The notes beneath the pieces are model-generated. The model worked only from the letters and a program-made list of their open reading frames with translations. It made no database searches and was not told where the DNA came from. A program made the position numbers and the translations under genes. Positions 1-7,182 of a stretch of DNA of 34,157 nucleotides are shown here, one piece after another (positions within the stretch are counted from its first letter, which is position 1; each line of letters starts with the position of its first letter). This DNA is from an uncultured bacterium (GTDB lineage: Bacteria; Patescibacteriota; Minisyncoccia; Phycocordibacterales; GWA1-40-21). Where the stretch lies: contig CAIKXE010000011.1 in the NCBI GenBank assembly GCA_903831305.1, positions 76,002 through 110,158 on the forward strand, read 5' to 3'.

Positions 1-9
1 GACATAAAT

Positions 10-474
10 TTAATTGGTTCTAACCTTTAACTTAGATTGACGGTTTTTATCTACTTTGGGTAAGATGAGGGTTAATAAGCCATGTTTTTCAGAGGCCTCA
101 GCTTCTTCTATTTCCACTTCAGCTGGGAGAACAATCGTTCGGGAAAAGGAACCCCAATAAAGCTCGCGGTGGAAAAAGTCATTCTCGGCGGTCTCATGTG
201 ACTCCATTCTCCGACCTCGGATAGTCACCATATCACGGGTGATGGCGATATCTAGATCTTCTGGTTTGACTCCGGCAACCATCGTTTTTATGATAATCTC
301 ACCCGGTGTTTGACACATATCTACCGCCAACTGGCCTTCTTCTTCATTATCTAAAATACTTTCTTCCCTTTCTTCATCCTCGGGGGTCTCTTCTATTTCA
401 AGCTCAATATCCTCTTTACGACCAATATTTACAATACCTTTTAGTCTTTCAAAGAACCCTTTTTTATTTTTCAT
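10..474 (-). CDS. Small heat-shock protein (Hsp20/alpha-crystallin family)
   Basis: A 154-residue ATP-independent holdase chaperone expected to bind unfolding proteins in the cytoplasm. The alpha-crystallin domain occupies roughly residues 48-150. It starts at GQLAVDMCQTPGEIIIKT, contains the strand pattern MVAGVKPEDLDI and VTIRGRR, and ends with the family's GLLTLILPK, here reading A-SEKHGLLTLILPK. The N-terminal 45 residues have a basic start (MKNKKGFFERLKG) followed by a very acidic, low-complexity stretch (EIEETPEDEEREE), typical of the variable N-terminal arm. The length is normal for the family. It is the last gene of a minus-strand group, separated from prsW by about 87 bases and with its own extended -10 promoter upstream. 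No heat-shock operator such as CIRCE was seen. The family call is firm; the substrates are unknown. Confidence 0.93.
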   Translation of the reverse strand: MKNKKGFFERLKGIVNIGRKEDIELEIEETPEDEEREESILDNEEEGQLAVDMCQTPGEIIIKTMVAGVKPEDLDIAITRDMVTIRGRRMESHETAENDFFHRELYWGSFSRTIVLPAEVEIEEAEASEKHGLLTLILPKVDKNRQSKLKVRTN

Positions 475-527
475 GTTGTGATCAGTTATGATTATTTTAA
501 TAAAATTAATTTAATGATACTTGATAT

Positions 528-536
528 ATTATACCA
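528..536 (-). promoter_or_regulatory. Extended -10 promoter of the small heat-shock gene
   Basis: On the minus strand the sequence reads TGGTATAAT, a perfect extended -10 (TG-n-TATAAT). It lies about 53 bases before the ATG of the Hsp20 gene, leaving an AT-rich leader of roughly 45 bases. No clear -35 is visible. Confidence 0.6.
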
Positions 537-561
537 CACTTAATTTATGTTTGCCCAGTCT

Positions 562-1437
562 TTAGCTGTTAAAACGAGAAACTTTTTTAACTTTTTCGAA
601 GTAACTGAGGAGAATTATCAGTAATATCCAGGTGCCCAGACAGGCTATCCAAAAGAAGGCCATATTGTGTGTGGTGTCATTTAATATAATAAAGAAATTA
701 AAGCCGGCATGCATAAGGAAAGCCAGAATAAAACCAAAGATTAGATAAAAAAACTTTATTATCTTGCTTTTATAAAAAGCTAAACCAATAAATATACCAA
801 GCATGGCTGATGAAATAAGGTGGATAAGCATAGGTCCAATAGAGCGGAAGTTACCCGCCATGATACTATCTAAAATATTACCGGTGGCCAAGGGTTCAGT
901 TAGAAAGATGGCTGTTTCCACGGCGGCAAAACCCAAGGCGGCGGTAAGTAGATAGATGGAGGCGTCTATCGGCTCATCGTTTATCTTTCGGCGGAGGCAT
1001 ATACTATAGGTTAGAATTAATTTGAATAATTCTTCAGTAAATGGCGCAATAATAATCACCAAAAAACCCTTTTTTATATCCAGGTCATTTAGGGCGTTAA
1101 AACCATATTTGGTTAAATAATCTTGGGCAGATGTCCAGAAATTTGTTTGTAAAAAAACTAAATTATATTTGTCTGTTAGACCTTGGAGAAAAAGCCTAAT
1201 AAAATCTGGAAAACCGTTGATGTGATAAGGGCTGGCTTCAACAAGTAGATAGTAAAGTGTTAATTCAAAAAAAAGAGAAATTAGCACCGCTATTATTCCA
1301 CCGATAAAAGAGGAGAGGAGCGCACTTTTGGGCTCCGGACGGAGCCTATCTTCTCGGATCCAAAACCACAGCCAAAAAAAAGCGGGGATCACGCCACCAA
1401 GCAAAGCAAAGATTAATATATTTGTCTCACTTAACAT
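562..1437 (-). CDS. PrsW-family intramembrane glutamic protease-like protein
   Basis: A 291-residue polytopic membrane protein with about eight hydrophobic segments. It carries the PrsW hallmarks in order: an EExxK motif in APFTEELFKLI (about residues 132-142), a second glutamate in GFAAVETAIF, a histidine-bearing helix HLISSAMLGIF, and a late histidine/asparagine in HAGFNFF. PrsW proteases cleave membrane-anchored substrates such as anti-sigma factors within the membrane; whether this protein does so here is unknown. The gene lies 20 bases downstream of valS on the same strand and is probably co-transcribed with it. No sigma/anti-sigma pair is present in the window, so its substrate cannot be named. 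The family assignment rests on motifs and topology and is good; activity is inferred. Confidence 0.85.
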   Translation of the reverse strand: MLSETNILIFALLGGVIPAFFWLWFWIREDRLRPEPKSALLSSFIGGIIAVLISLFFELTLYYLLVEASPYHINGFPDFIRLFLQGLTDKYNLVFLQTNFWTSAQDYLTKYGFNALNDLDIKKGFLVIIIAPFTEELFKLILTYSICLRRKINDEPIDASIYLLTAALGFAAVETAIFLTEPLATGNILDSIMAGNFRSIGPMLIHLISSAMLGIFIGLAFYKSKIIKFFYLIFGFILAFLMHAGFNFFIILNDTTHNMAFFWIACLGTWILLIILLSYFEKVKKVSRFNS

Positions 1438-1457
1438 TTTTAATTTTTAAAAAACAG

Positions 1458-3626
1458 CTACTTGGGCCAAGTCTCAATCATTAATAAGGATTTATTTTTA
1501 TGCGGTAGATTTGCCCATATCTCTTCAGTGACAAAAGGCATAAAAGGATGAAGTAGTTTGAGGTTGGTCTTTAATACTTCATACAAGGTGTACTGGATGG
1601 ATTTCTTAGCTACCTCATCACTGCCATTGAGAGCACCTTTACTCTCCTCTATTATTATATCAGCAAAAGTGTGCCAAATATAGTGATAGATTTTTTCGCT
1701 GGCCATGTAAAGACGGTATTCATCAATATCGGTCGTCACTTCTTTGGTAATTATTTGTAGCTCAGCTAAAATCTTCTGATCCTTGGGGGTCAATTCTGGT
1801 TTGCTCTCTAAATCAAAACTTTCAATACTGGTCAAAACAAAACGGGTGATGTTCCAGATCTTATTGGCAAAGTTTTTATAACCACGGATTTTATTTTCAT
1901 CTATTTTACTGTCTGTTCCTGGGGCCGTACCGATGATGAGCGCTAGGCGTCCGGCATCCGTGCCAAACTTTTGGGCTACTTCCATAGGGTCCATACCATT
2001 ACCTAGGGATTTGGACATCTTTCGGCCTTGGCCATCACGGACGGTGCCGTGAAAATAAACATTTTTAAACGGAACAGTTCCCAAATTATAACCAGTCATC
2101 ATAATCATTCTGGCAACCCAGAAGAAAATTATTTCATAACCAGTTTCCAGGACATCTGTCGGGTGGAAAATTTTTAAATCTTCTGTTTTCTCTGGCCAGC
2201 CGAGAGTAGAAAATGTCCACAAGGCGGAAGAAAACCAAGTGTCCAAAGTGTCCTCATCCTGTACCCAACCGTCACCTTTTGGTGCTTCCTCACTGCAAAA
2301 TATTTCTGTTCCTCGATACCAAACCGGTATACGGTGTCCATACCAGATTTGTCTTGAGATACACCAATCATTCAAATTATCAATCCAGTGAAAATATGTT
2401 TTAGAAAAATAATCCGGAATAATTTTTATTTGTCCCTGGTCAACGGTTTTTCTCATTATTTCTTTTAAGGTCGTCTTGGTGCCACTTTTAATGCCAGTTA
2501 TATCAGAGTGGGCAAGAGTGAAGGGCTTGTTTACCGCCACAAACCACTGATTCATTATTTGTGGTTCTATTTTTCCACCGGTTCTCTCTGCCGTGGCAAT
2601 ATTGTGAACATAATCTTCTTCTTTTTCCAGGAGGCCTTTAGCTTTCATTTTTTCAATAATCTTTTCTCGGGCGTCAGTTATTTTTAGTCCAGAAAATTCA
2701 CCAGCCACTGGTAATAATTTGCCATATTTATCTATTATCTGTTCTTTGTCTAAATTATGTCTGACGGCAATATCAAAGTCTTCCTTGCTATGCCAAGGGG
2801 TGATGGTCATTACACCGGTGCCAAAGGTCATATCAATCACTTCATCCTTGATGATAGTGGCCGTGATTGGGCCATTGATCCAGTCTAAATCTATTTTTTG
2901 ACCATGTTTATATTTGGCATACCTTTTATCTTCGGGATGCATCACCACATATTTGTCACCAAACTTTGTTTCAGGTCGGGCGGTGGCAATGGTAAATGGC
3001 CCATACTTTAAATAATAAAACTTGGTTTTTTCCTCGGTGTAGATTATTTCATCATCGGAGATGGTGGTCTGACCTTTGGGGTCCCAGTTTACAATCCGGT
3101 GGCCTTGGTAGATCAGTCCGTCTTCATACATCTTTTTAAAAACCGTACGCACGGCTAGATTTCTATTTTCATCTAGGGTAAAGGCTTCCCGGGACCAGTC
3201 ACAAGATGAACCCAGAGTTTTAACCTGAGAGATGATAGTGTCATGGCTATCCTTGGCAAATTGATCCACTCTTTTTAACAATTCTTCTCGGCCTAGTTCG
3301 AATCGGTTTTTGCCTTCTTTTTTGTAAATTTCTTTTTCTACTTTGCTCTGGGTGGCAATGGCGGCATGATCAGTTCCGGGGATCCACAGGGCCTTTTTAC
3401 CTTGCATCCTTTGGTAGCGTATCATTATGTCTTCAGTCGTTAGCATCAAGGCGTGTCCCATATGAAGAATTCCGGTGACATTTGGCGGTGGCATCATGAT
3501 GGTAAAAGGCTCTTGGTGCCGGGCGGGTAAATTATCTGGATTAAAAAAACCGCTCTCCTCCCACATTTTATAAATCCGCGGTTCAGTTTCCTGGGGATTA
3601 TAGGGTTTTAAAAATTTGTCGTTCAT
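1458..3626 (-). CDS. valS: Valyl-tRNA synthetase, short form
   Basis: Charges tRNA-Val with valine in the cytoplasm. The class I signatures are present: the HIGH-type site in PPPNVTGILHMGHAL near the N-terminus and KMSKS in GRKMSKSLGNG, with the intervening editing (CP1) domain containing TARPETKFGDKYVVMHPED. The product is about 722 residues, against roughly 880-950 for typical bacterial ValRS. It ends shortly after the anticodon-binding region (PFMPFVTEEIWANLP), so the C-terminal coiled-coil tRNA-binding arm is missing, as in many reduced genomes. The ORF track starts at 3635 (MVAMNDK). I prefer the ATG at 3626 because an extended -10 ends directly before 3635, which would put the 3635 ATG upstream of or at the transcription start. 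The tRNA-Val gene at 26.4 kb supplies a cognate substrate. Confidence 0.95.
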   Translation of the reverse strand: MNDKFLKPYNPQETEPRIYKMWEESGFFNPDNLPARHQEPFTIMMPPPNVTGILHMGHALMLTTEDIMIRYQRMQGKKALWIPGTDHAAIATQSKVEKEIYKKEGKNRFELGREELLKRVDQFAKDSHDTIISQVKTLGSSCDWSREAFTLDENRNLAVRTVFKKMYEDGLIYQGHRIVNWDPKGQTTISDDEIIYTEEKTKFYYLKYGPFTIATARPETKFGDKYVVMHPEDKRYAKYKHGQKIDLDWINGPITATIIKDEVIDMTFGTGVMTITPWHSKEDFDIAVRHNLDKEQIIDKYGKLLPVAGEFSGLKITDAREKIIEKMKAKGLLEKEEDYVHNIATAERTGGKIEPQIMNQWFVAVNKPFTLAHSDITGIKSGTKTTLKEIMRKTVDQGQIKIIPDYFSKTYFHWIDNLNDWCISRQIWYGHRIPVWYRGTEIFCSEEAPKGDGWVQDEDTLDTWFSSALWTFSTLGWPEKTEDLKIFHPTDVLETGYEIIFFWVARMIMMTGYNLGTVPFKNVYFHGTVRDGQGRKMSKSLGNGMDPMEVAQKFGTDAGRLALIIGTAPGTDSKIDENKIRGYKNFANKIWNITRFVLTSIESFDLESKPELTPKDQKILAELQIITKEVTTDIDEYRLYMASEKIYHYIWHTFADIIIEESKGALNGSDEVAKKSIQYTLYEVLKTNLKLLHPFMPFVTEEIWANLPHKNKSLLMIETWPK

Positions 3627-3635
3627 AGCCACCAT

Positions 3636-3641
3636 ATCATA
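3636..3641 (-). promoter_or_regulatory. valS: -10 element of valS, deciding the start codon
   Basis: The minus strand reads TGCTATGAT, an extended -10, with nine bases between the hexamer and the ATG at 3626. This spacing places the transcription start at or next to that ATG (leaderless mRNA) and argues against the ORF-track start at 3635. Confidence 0.55.
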
Positions 3642-3722
3642 GCAAAATTATGTCATTTATGGTAGCCTTTTTATAGATAAAAGAAACAGCTCTTCTCAGA
3701 ATCAGAACGTAACTCAAAACAC

Positions 3723-3728
3723 AGGGAG
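3723..3728 (+). promoter_or_regulatory. Shine-Dalgarno site of the multi-HTH gene
   Basis: AGGGAG stands seven bases before the ATG at 3736. It is a strong ribosome-binding site in a window where most starts have none or are leaderless, which sets this gene apart from its neighbours. Confidence 0.6.
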
Positions 3729-3735
3729 AACCTAA

Positions 3736-4578
3736 ATGTCAGCCAAGAAGCATCTGTGTCCGAAGTGTCAGGGTCTGCTCACAATCAAAATCAGTTGTCC
3801 GGAAGGAGGTTGCGAGATTCATCAGGTCAGCTGTGTTCATTGCCAGTTTGTAGGTGAACCGGAGCTCACGGAGAATTTTGCTCTAGCCTGTTTCTACCGG
3901 GAGCATGGTGAACAATTACTTGATTTGGATCAGATTGCTCAGATTGGTGGGCCACCAGCTTGTATCCTGCGTCGCCGTATCAAACGTTATCCTGATGCCA
4001 TGATGAAAAAGCGCCGATGGTTTCTGCCTCGAGCAACGGCGGACGTCATTATTGCTGAGGAAAAGAGGCATACCATCCTTGTCAGCCTGGCAAAAATCCA
4101 GGAAGCCGGCGGACCTACGGCTCGGGTCATGCGTTGGCGTATCCTCAGCGGATACTATCCGGATGTGCAGATGAAAAAGCGGGGGTGGAAGCTTCCGCGC
4201 GAGACAGCTGATCGGGTGACAGAGGAGTGGAAACGGTCCAGGTATGACATGGTACCTCTGGCTGATGTCGCGGTGCAATGCGGACTTGGGCGTACTAGTC
4301 TAAACCCCCAAGCCACTCGGGGTATCATCCACGCCACCCTGCTGTATAACCGTTGGTATGTGACCAAGTCAGAAGTAGAGCGCCTTCGGCAGTACTACTC
4401 TGACACGGTTACCAGCTCCGAAGCGGCGGAAATCCTCGGCTTTAGTCACCGGTCATATGTCTTGAAATTGTCGAAGGAAAAACTGCCATATGAGTGCCTG
4501 GGTGTCATGCGGCGGTTTCGTCGGACAGCCCTTCAGGACTTTCTCAATGCTCGTTCGGTCCCCAAGGTAAAACAATGA
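3736..4578 (+). CDS. Zn-ribbon protein with four tandem MerR/excisionase-like HTH modules
   Basis: A 280-residue protein of unknown function, probably DNA-binding. The N-terminal 40 residues hold a Cys-rich zinc ribbon (CPKC near residue 8, single cysteines in PEGGC, then CVHC near residue 33). Four related modules of about 50-55 residues follow, beginning near LLDLDQIAQIGGP, ILVSLAKIQEAGGP, MVPLADVAVQCGLG and TVTSSEAAEILGFS. Each has a short helix-turn-helix start and a later basic 'wing' followed by a helix: RRWFLPRATADV, RGWKLPRETADR, NRWYVTKSEVER, RRFRRTALQDF. This resembles the excisionase/MerR fold repeated in one chain. The gene is visibly G+C-rich (34 of 60 bases at 4141-4200) and has a real Shine-Dalgarno, so transfer from another genome is likely. 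It stands alone between divergent valS and convergent tsaD. It could be a transcription factor, a recombination directionality factor or a phage/plasmid regulator. Confidence 0.75.
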   Translation: MSAKKHLCPKCQGLLTIKISCPEGGCEIHQVSCVHCQFVGEPELTENFALACFYREHGEQLLDLDQIAQIGGPPACILRRRIKRYPDAMMKKRRWFLPRATADVIIAEEKRHTILVSLAKIQEAGGPTARVMRWRILSGYYPDVQMKKRGWKLPRETADRVTEEWKRSRYDMVPLADVAVQCGLGRTSLNPQATRGIIHATLLYNRWYVTKSEVERLRQYYSDTVTSSEAAEILGFSHRSYVLKLSKEKLPYECLGVMRRFRRTALQDFLNARSVPKVKQ

Positions 4579-4592
4579 ACAATAGGAGTTTT

Positions 4593-4620
4593 AATGCCGG
4601 CACAAAATTGTGCCGGCATT
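4593..4620. terminator. Perfect hairpin between convergent genes
   Basis: A 28-base inverted repeat with 13-base arms (left arm AATGCCGGCACAA) and a 2-base loop. It sits between the ends of the multi-HTH gene and tsaD. There is no long T-run on either side, so a bidirectional terminator role is inferred from position and stem strength. Confidence 0.6.
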
Positions 4621-4622
4621 AC

Positions 4623-5942
4623 TTATAATGATAAATTTCCATTCGCCTTAAAACTAGTATCAGACTTTTTACCCGCGAGGATATTCATATAGCCAGCGAG
4701 GGCAATCATCAAGGCATTGTCCGTGGAGGCACTGACTTCCGGTACCAGAAAAATAATATTGTATTTTTGACAGACCTGATCCAAGACAAATCTGATTTGC
4801 GGATTAGCGCTGACGCCACCGCCGATGATCAAGGCCTGGGGGCCAAACTTTTCTATAGCTTGGCTAGTTTTATAACCAAGCACTTCTAAAACGGCGTTCT
4901 CAAATTCTAGAGAAAGCTCCTGTTTAATCTGCTCAGTCACGTCGGCTAAAACATTTTTTTCAGAAAAATGTTCGCCCGATTCATTTTTTGAAAGTGAATT
5001 TAGGGATATTTTTTTTAGGGTGTATAAGACGGCGGTCTTGAGTCCAGAAAAAGAAAAATTAAAATCCTTAGAATGAAGCATGGGCCGGGGTAGGGGGTAA
5101 GGAGCTTTTTTATCAGGGAATTCCGCACGCTCTTTTTTTGCTAAATCAGAGATGACCTTTCCACCGGGATAGGGTAGACCAAGCATCCGAGCCACTTTGT
5201 CAAAGGCTTCACCGACGGCATCATCACAAGTGTTGCCAATAATTTCATACTGTAAATTATCTTTAATTAAAACTAGTTGAGTATGTCCACCGGAAATCAG
5301 GAGGGCCAGGGCGGGATAGGGGATTTGCTTAATAAGATATTCAACTGCCCCTAACCCCTCCTTATCTAATGAGGGGGAGAGAGAAGAGACGACGATATGT
5401 CCTTCCATGTGATTAGTGGGGATGAGCGGGATATCCCAGGCGGCACTTAAGGCTTTAGCAAAAGTCACTCCCACCCATAAAGCTGGTTCCAGTCCGGGAC
5501 CATTCGTCACCGCTATAGCATCAATCTCTGGTCTCGCTATTGTTTCCAGTAATTTTTTGAGTTCGGTGAGTAGTTCGGGCTCTCTTTCGAGGATTTTTTC
5601 AACCACCCCACCCTCGCAGACTCGGGCACCCCTCCTCGTCTGAGGAGGGGAAAGGGGAGGTTCGGCTTTCCCCGCTTTGGTCAAGGCGGGGTGGCCATTC
5701 TGATGGACGGGGCGGTTGTGTTCCGCTTCCTCCAGACACTTCTCCAATAGTGGCACCAGATTTTTAGCGTGTTCTCTTTTAGCGAGCATGGGCATCACTC
5801 CGCCAAATTCTTGATGTTTGGCCACTTGGGAATATAGCTGATTACCGAGCACCGTCAAAATAGTCCCATTTTCAGCCTCTTGGGTTTCAATTAGGCAGAC
5901 GCCGGTTTCATCACAGCTGGTCTCAATTCCTAAAACTTTCAT
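4623..5942 (-). CDS. tsaD: tRNA N6-threonylcarbamoyladenosine transferase TsaD, with in-frame repeat insertions
   Basis: Transfers the threonylcarbamoyl group to A37 of ANN-decoding tRNAs, working with TsaB/TsaE and TsaC products. Family signatures are clear: MKVLGIETSCDETGVCL at the N-terminus, NGPGLEPALWVGV, the metal-binding HMEGH, LLISGGHTQLVL, and IIGGGVSANPQIR near the C-terminus. The protein is 439 residues where the family is usually about 330-360. Much of the excess is two low-complexity insertions. One at about residues 75-114 (NRPVHQNGHPALTKAGKAEP and following) is encoded by a GC-rich palindromic repeat that has a relative next to ftsZ. The other, at about residues 184-198 (SLSPSLDKEGLGAVE), is encoded by a second GC-rich hairpin. 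Both keep the frame and fall between conserved blocks, so the enzyme is probably functional. A -10-like GATAAT lies nine bases before the ATG. Confidence 0.95.
   Translation of the reverse strand: MKVLGIETSCDETGVCLIETQEAENGTILTVLGNQLYSQVAKHQEFGGVMPMLAKREHAKNLVPLLEKCLEEAEHNRPVHQNGHPALTKAGKAEPPLSPPQTRRGARVCEGGVVEKILEREPELLTELKKLLETIARPEIDAIAVTNGPGLEPALWVGVTFAKALSAAWDIPLIPTNHMEGHIVVSSLSPSLDKEGLGAVEYLIKQIPYPALALLISGGHTQLVLIKDNLQYEIIGNTCDDAVGEAFDKVARMLGLPYPGGKVISDLAKKERAEFPDKKAPYPLPRPMLHSKDFNFSFSGLKTAVLYTLKKISLNSLSKNESGEHFSEKNVLADVTEQIKQELSLEFENAVLEVLGYKTSQAIEKFGPQALIIGGGVSANPQIRFVLDQVCQKYNIIFLVPEVSASTDNALMIALAGYMNILAGKKSDTSFKANGNLSL
5347..5391. repeat. GC-rich hairpin insert inside tsaD
   Basis: Contains CCCCTAACCCCTCC and, after a short spacer, GAGGGGGAGAG, which can fold as a hairpin. 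It encodes SLSPSLDKEGLGAVE in TsaD, at a place between HMEGH and the conserved ISGGHT block where homologues have only a short linker. It looks like a small repeat inserted in frame; origin is inferred. Confidence 0.45.
5602..5720. repeat. Dispersed GC-rich palindromic repeat, copy A (within tsaD)
   Basis: Shares CCCTCGCAGACTCGG exactly, and CATTCTGATG plus flanking bases, with the reverse complement of the intergenic element at 27458-27580. It has an internal perfect stem CCCCTCCTC/GAGGAGGGG and a second stem CCCCGC/GCGGGG. The element adds about 40 in-frame residues to TsaD. Confidence 0.65.
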
Positions 5943-5983
5943 AGTATTTACATTATCATTTTAGAGCCCAAATTACCACTTTC

Positions 5984-6019
5984 CACAAAGGCCTAGCCTT
6001 CAAAGGCTAGGCCTTTGTG
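5984..6019. repeat. Perfect 17-bp inverted repeat between divergent genes
   Basis: Arms CACAAAGGCCTAGCCTT and its exact complement are separated by two bases. It lies between divergently transcribed tsaD and the Nudix gene, where a terminator is not expected, and no T-run follows on either strand. A regulatory palindrome, cruciform or small mobile element are all possible. Confidence 0.7.
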
Positions 6020-6048
6020 TGGTGGTGGAAGTGAAGGCTAGATAGTGC

Positions 6049-6054
6049 TACTAT
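6049..6054 (+). promoter_or_regulatory. -10 element of the Nudix-CYTH operon
   Basis: TACTAT ends eight bases before the ATG at 6063. The ORF-track start (GTG at 6045) would lie upstream of the expected transcription start, so the ATG at 6063 is preferred. Confidence 0.45.
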
Positions 6055-6062
6055 TAGATTCT

Positions 6063-6566
6063 ATGACAGAGAGTATTACGGAAAACTATCGGGGGAGAAG
6101 CGGGGTGGATTATATTTTTGAATATTTTGATGCTGATTCCTTTGCAGATCTAGATTATTCAAAGTGTCAGCAAGTTTATGGCGTTTGCCTATATGAAAAT
6201 AAAATGGTTATCGGTTTTGGTGGTAAGAAGAAAGATTGGGGTTTGATTGGTGGTACTATTGAAAATGGAGAAACTTTTGAACAGACTTTAAAAAGAGAAA
6301 TTCAGGAAGAATCAAATATGGAGGTTCTAAAGTGTCTACCGGTTGGTTATCAAAAAATGACGGATACTAGGGACGGCAGTTATGTTTATCAGCTACGGTA
6401 TGCCTGTTTGGTCCGCCCTTATGGACCGTTCATCGCTGACCCGGCTGGAGGAATTATGGAGATAAAGCTTATTGACCCTAAGGATTATAAAAAATATTTT
6501 AATTGGGGAAAAATCGGCGAGCGGATAATCACTCGGGGTCTAGAATTATTAGAAGGTTTAAAATAA
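6063..6566 (+). CDS. Nudix hydrolase
   Basis: A 167-residue hydrolase of the Nudix superfamily, which splits nucleoside-diphosphate-linked compounds. The Nudix box is visible as GTIENGETFEQTLKREIQEE followed by SNM, matching G-x5-E-x7-RE-U-x-EE except that the usual glycine after EE is asparagine. The preceding strand VIGFGGKKKDWGLIGG and the tyrosine-rich region after the box are family-like. The substrate cannot be read from sequence. I use the ATG at 6063 rather than the GTG at 6045 because a -10-like TACTAT lies just upstream. The CYTH gene follows four bases after the stop and is surely in the same transcript. Nudix and CYTH (triphosphate-tunnel) enzymes both act on phosphoanhydrides, so a shared nucleotide-related job is plausible. 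Confidence 0.88.
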   Translation: MTESITENYRGRSGVDYIFEYFDADSFADLDYSKCQQVYGVCLYENKMVIGFGGKKKDWGLIGGTIENGETFEQTLKREIQEESNMEVLKCLPVGYQKMTDTRDGSYVYQLRYACLVRPYGPFIADPAGGIMEIKLIDPKDYKKYFNWGKIGERIITRGLELLEGLK

Positions 6567-6570
6567 AAAA

Positions 6571-7164
6571 ATGAAAACTGAAATTGAGGCGAAGTTTTTA
6601 AACATTGACCAAGAGAAGTTAAGAGCCAGATTAAAGGAAATCGGGGCGGTGATGAAGTACCCAGAGCGATTGATGAAAAGGAAGGTGTATGATTATCCGG
6701 ATGCTCGGTTAAAAAAGATCGGCGCTTGGATCAGAGTGCGTGATGAAGGTGATGGGGTGATTACTCTGAGTTATAAACAGCTTTTGGACCGCTCACTGCA
6801 TGGTACTAAGGAAATCACGGTAGAAGTAAATGACTTTGAAACCATGTGTAATTTTCTTCAGGCTTGCGGTTTTGATAGCAAGTCATACCAAGAAACCAAG
6901 AGAGAAAAATGGGTACTCGGGGAGTCTGAGATAACTATTGATACTTGGCCTTGGATTCCGACATTTGCAGAAGTAGAATCAGGAACAGAAGAGGAAATAC
7001 ATAAGGTTTGTGATTTACTCAACCTTGATTGGGTTAAAGCTTTGCACGGCAGTGTGGAGACCGCATATCAAGATGTTTTTGATGTGACGGAAGATGATGT
7101 AAACGGTTGGGAAGAAATCACTTTTACCCCCGTACCGGACTGGCTGGAGATTAGGCGGAAATGA
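6571..7164 (+). CDS. CYTH-domain protein (CyaB/ThTPase-like)
   Basis: A 197-residue member of the CYTH or triphosphate tunnel metalloenzyme fold. The N-terminal signature ExExK is present as EIEAKF, followed by basic strands (KRKVYDYPD, WIRVRDEGD) and acidic C-terminal strands (ITIDTWPWIPTFAEVES), as expected for the charged tunnel that binds a triphosphate and metal ions. Members are class IV adenylate cyclases, thiamine triphosphatases or inorganic triphosphatases; sequence alone does not separate these. It lies four bases after the Nudix gene in one operon. It uses TGA as stop, which supports the standard bacterial code. Confidence 0.88.
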   Translation: MKTEIEAKFLNIDQEKLRARLKEIGAVMKYPERLMKRKVYDYPDARLKKIGAWIRVRDEGDGVITLSYKQLLDRSLHGTKEITVEVNDFETMCNFLQACGFDSKSYQETKREKWVLGESEITIDTWPWIPTFAEVESGTEEEIHKVCDLLNLDWVKALHGSVETAYQDVFDVTEDDVNGWEEITFTPVPDWLEIRRK

Positions 7165-7170
7165 TGATAT

Positions 7171-7176
7171 TATAAT
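7171..7176 (+). promoter_or_regulatory. -10 element of the ABC exporter gene
   Basis: A consensus TATAAT ends six bases before the ATG at 7183 and just after the TGA of the CYTH gene. This implies a leaderless transcript for the exporter and a separate promoter from the upstream operon. Confidence 0.6.
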
Positions 7177-7182
7177 ACCCCT

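Noticed and set aside
3916-4278. 120-codon minus-strand ORF inside the multi-HTH gene
   Set aside because: Shadow frame in a G+C-rich gene where stops are rarer; no recognisable motif.
4623-5942. Frameshift or misassembly explaining the long TsaD
   Set aside because: The frame is continuous and all conserved blocks are in order; the extra length maps to repeat DNA that keeps the frame.
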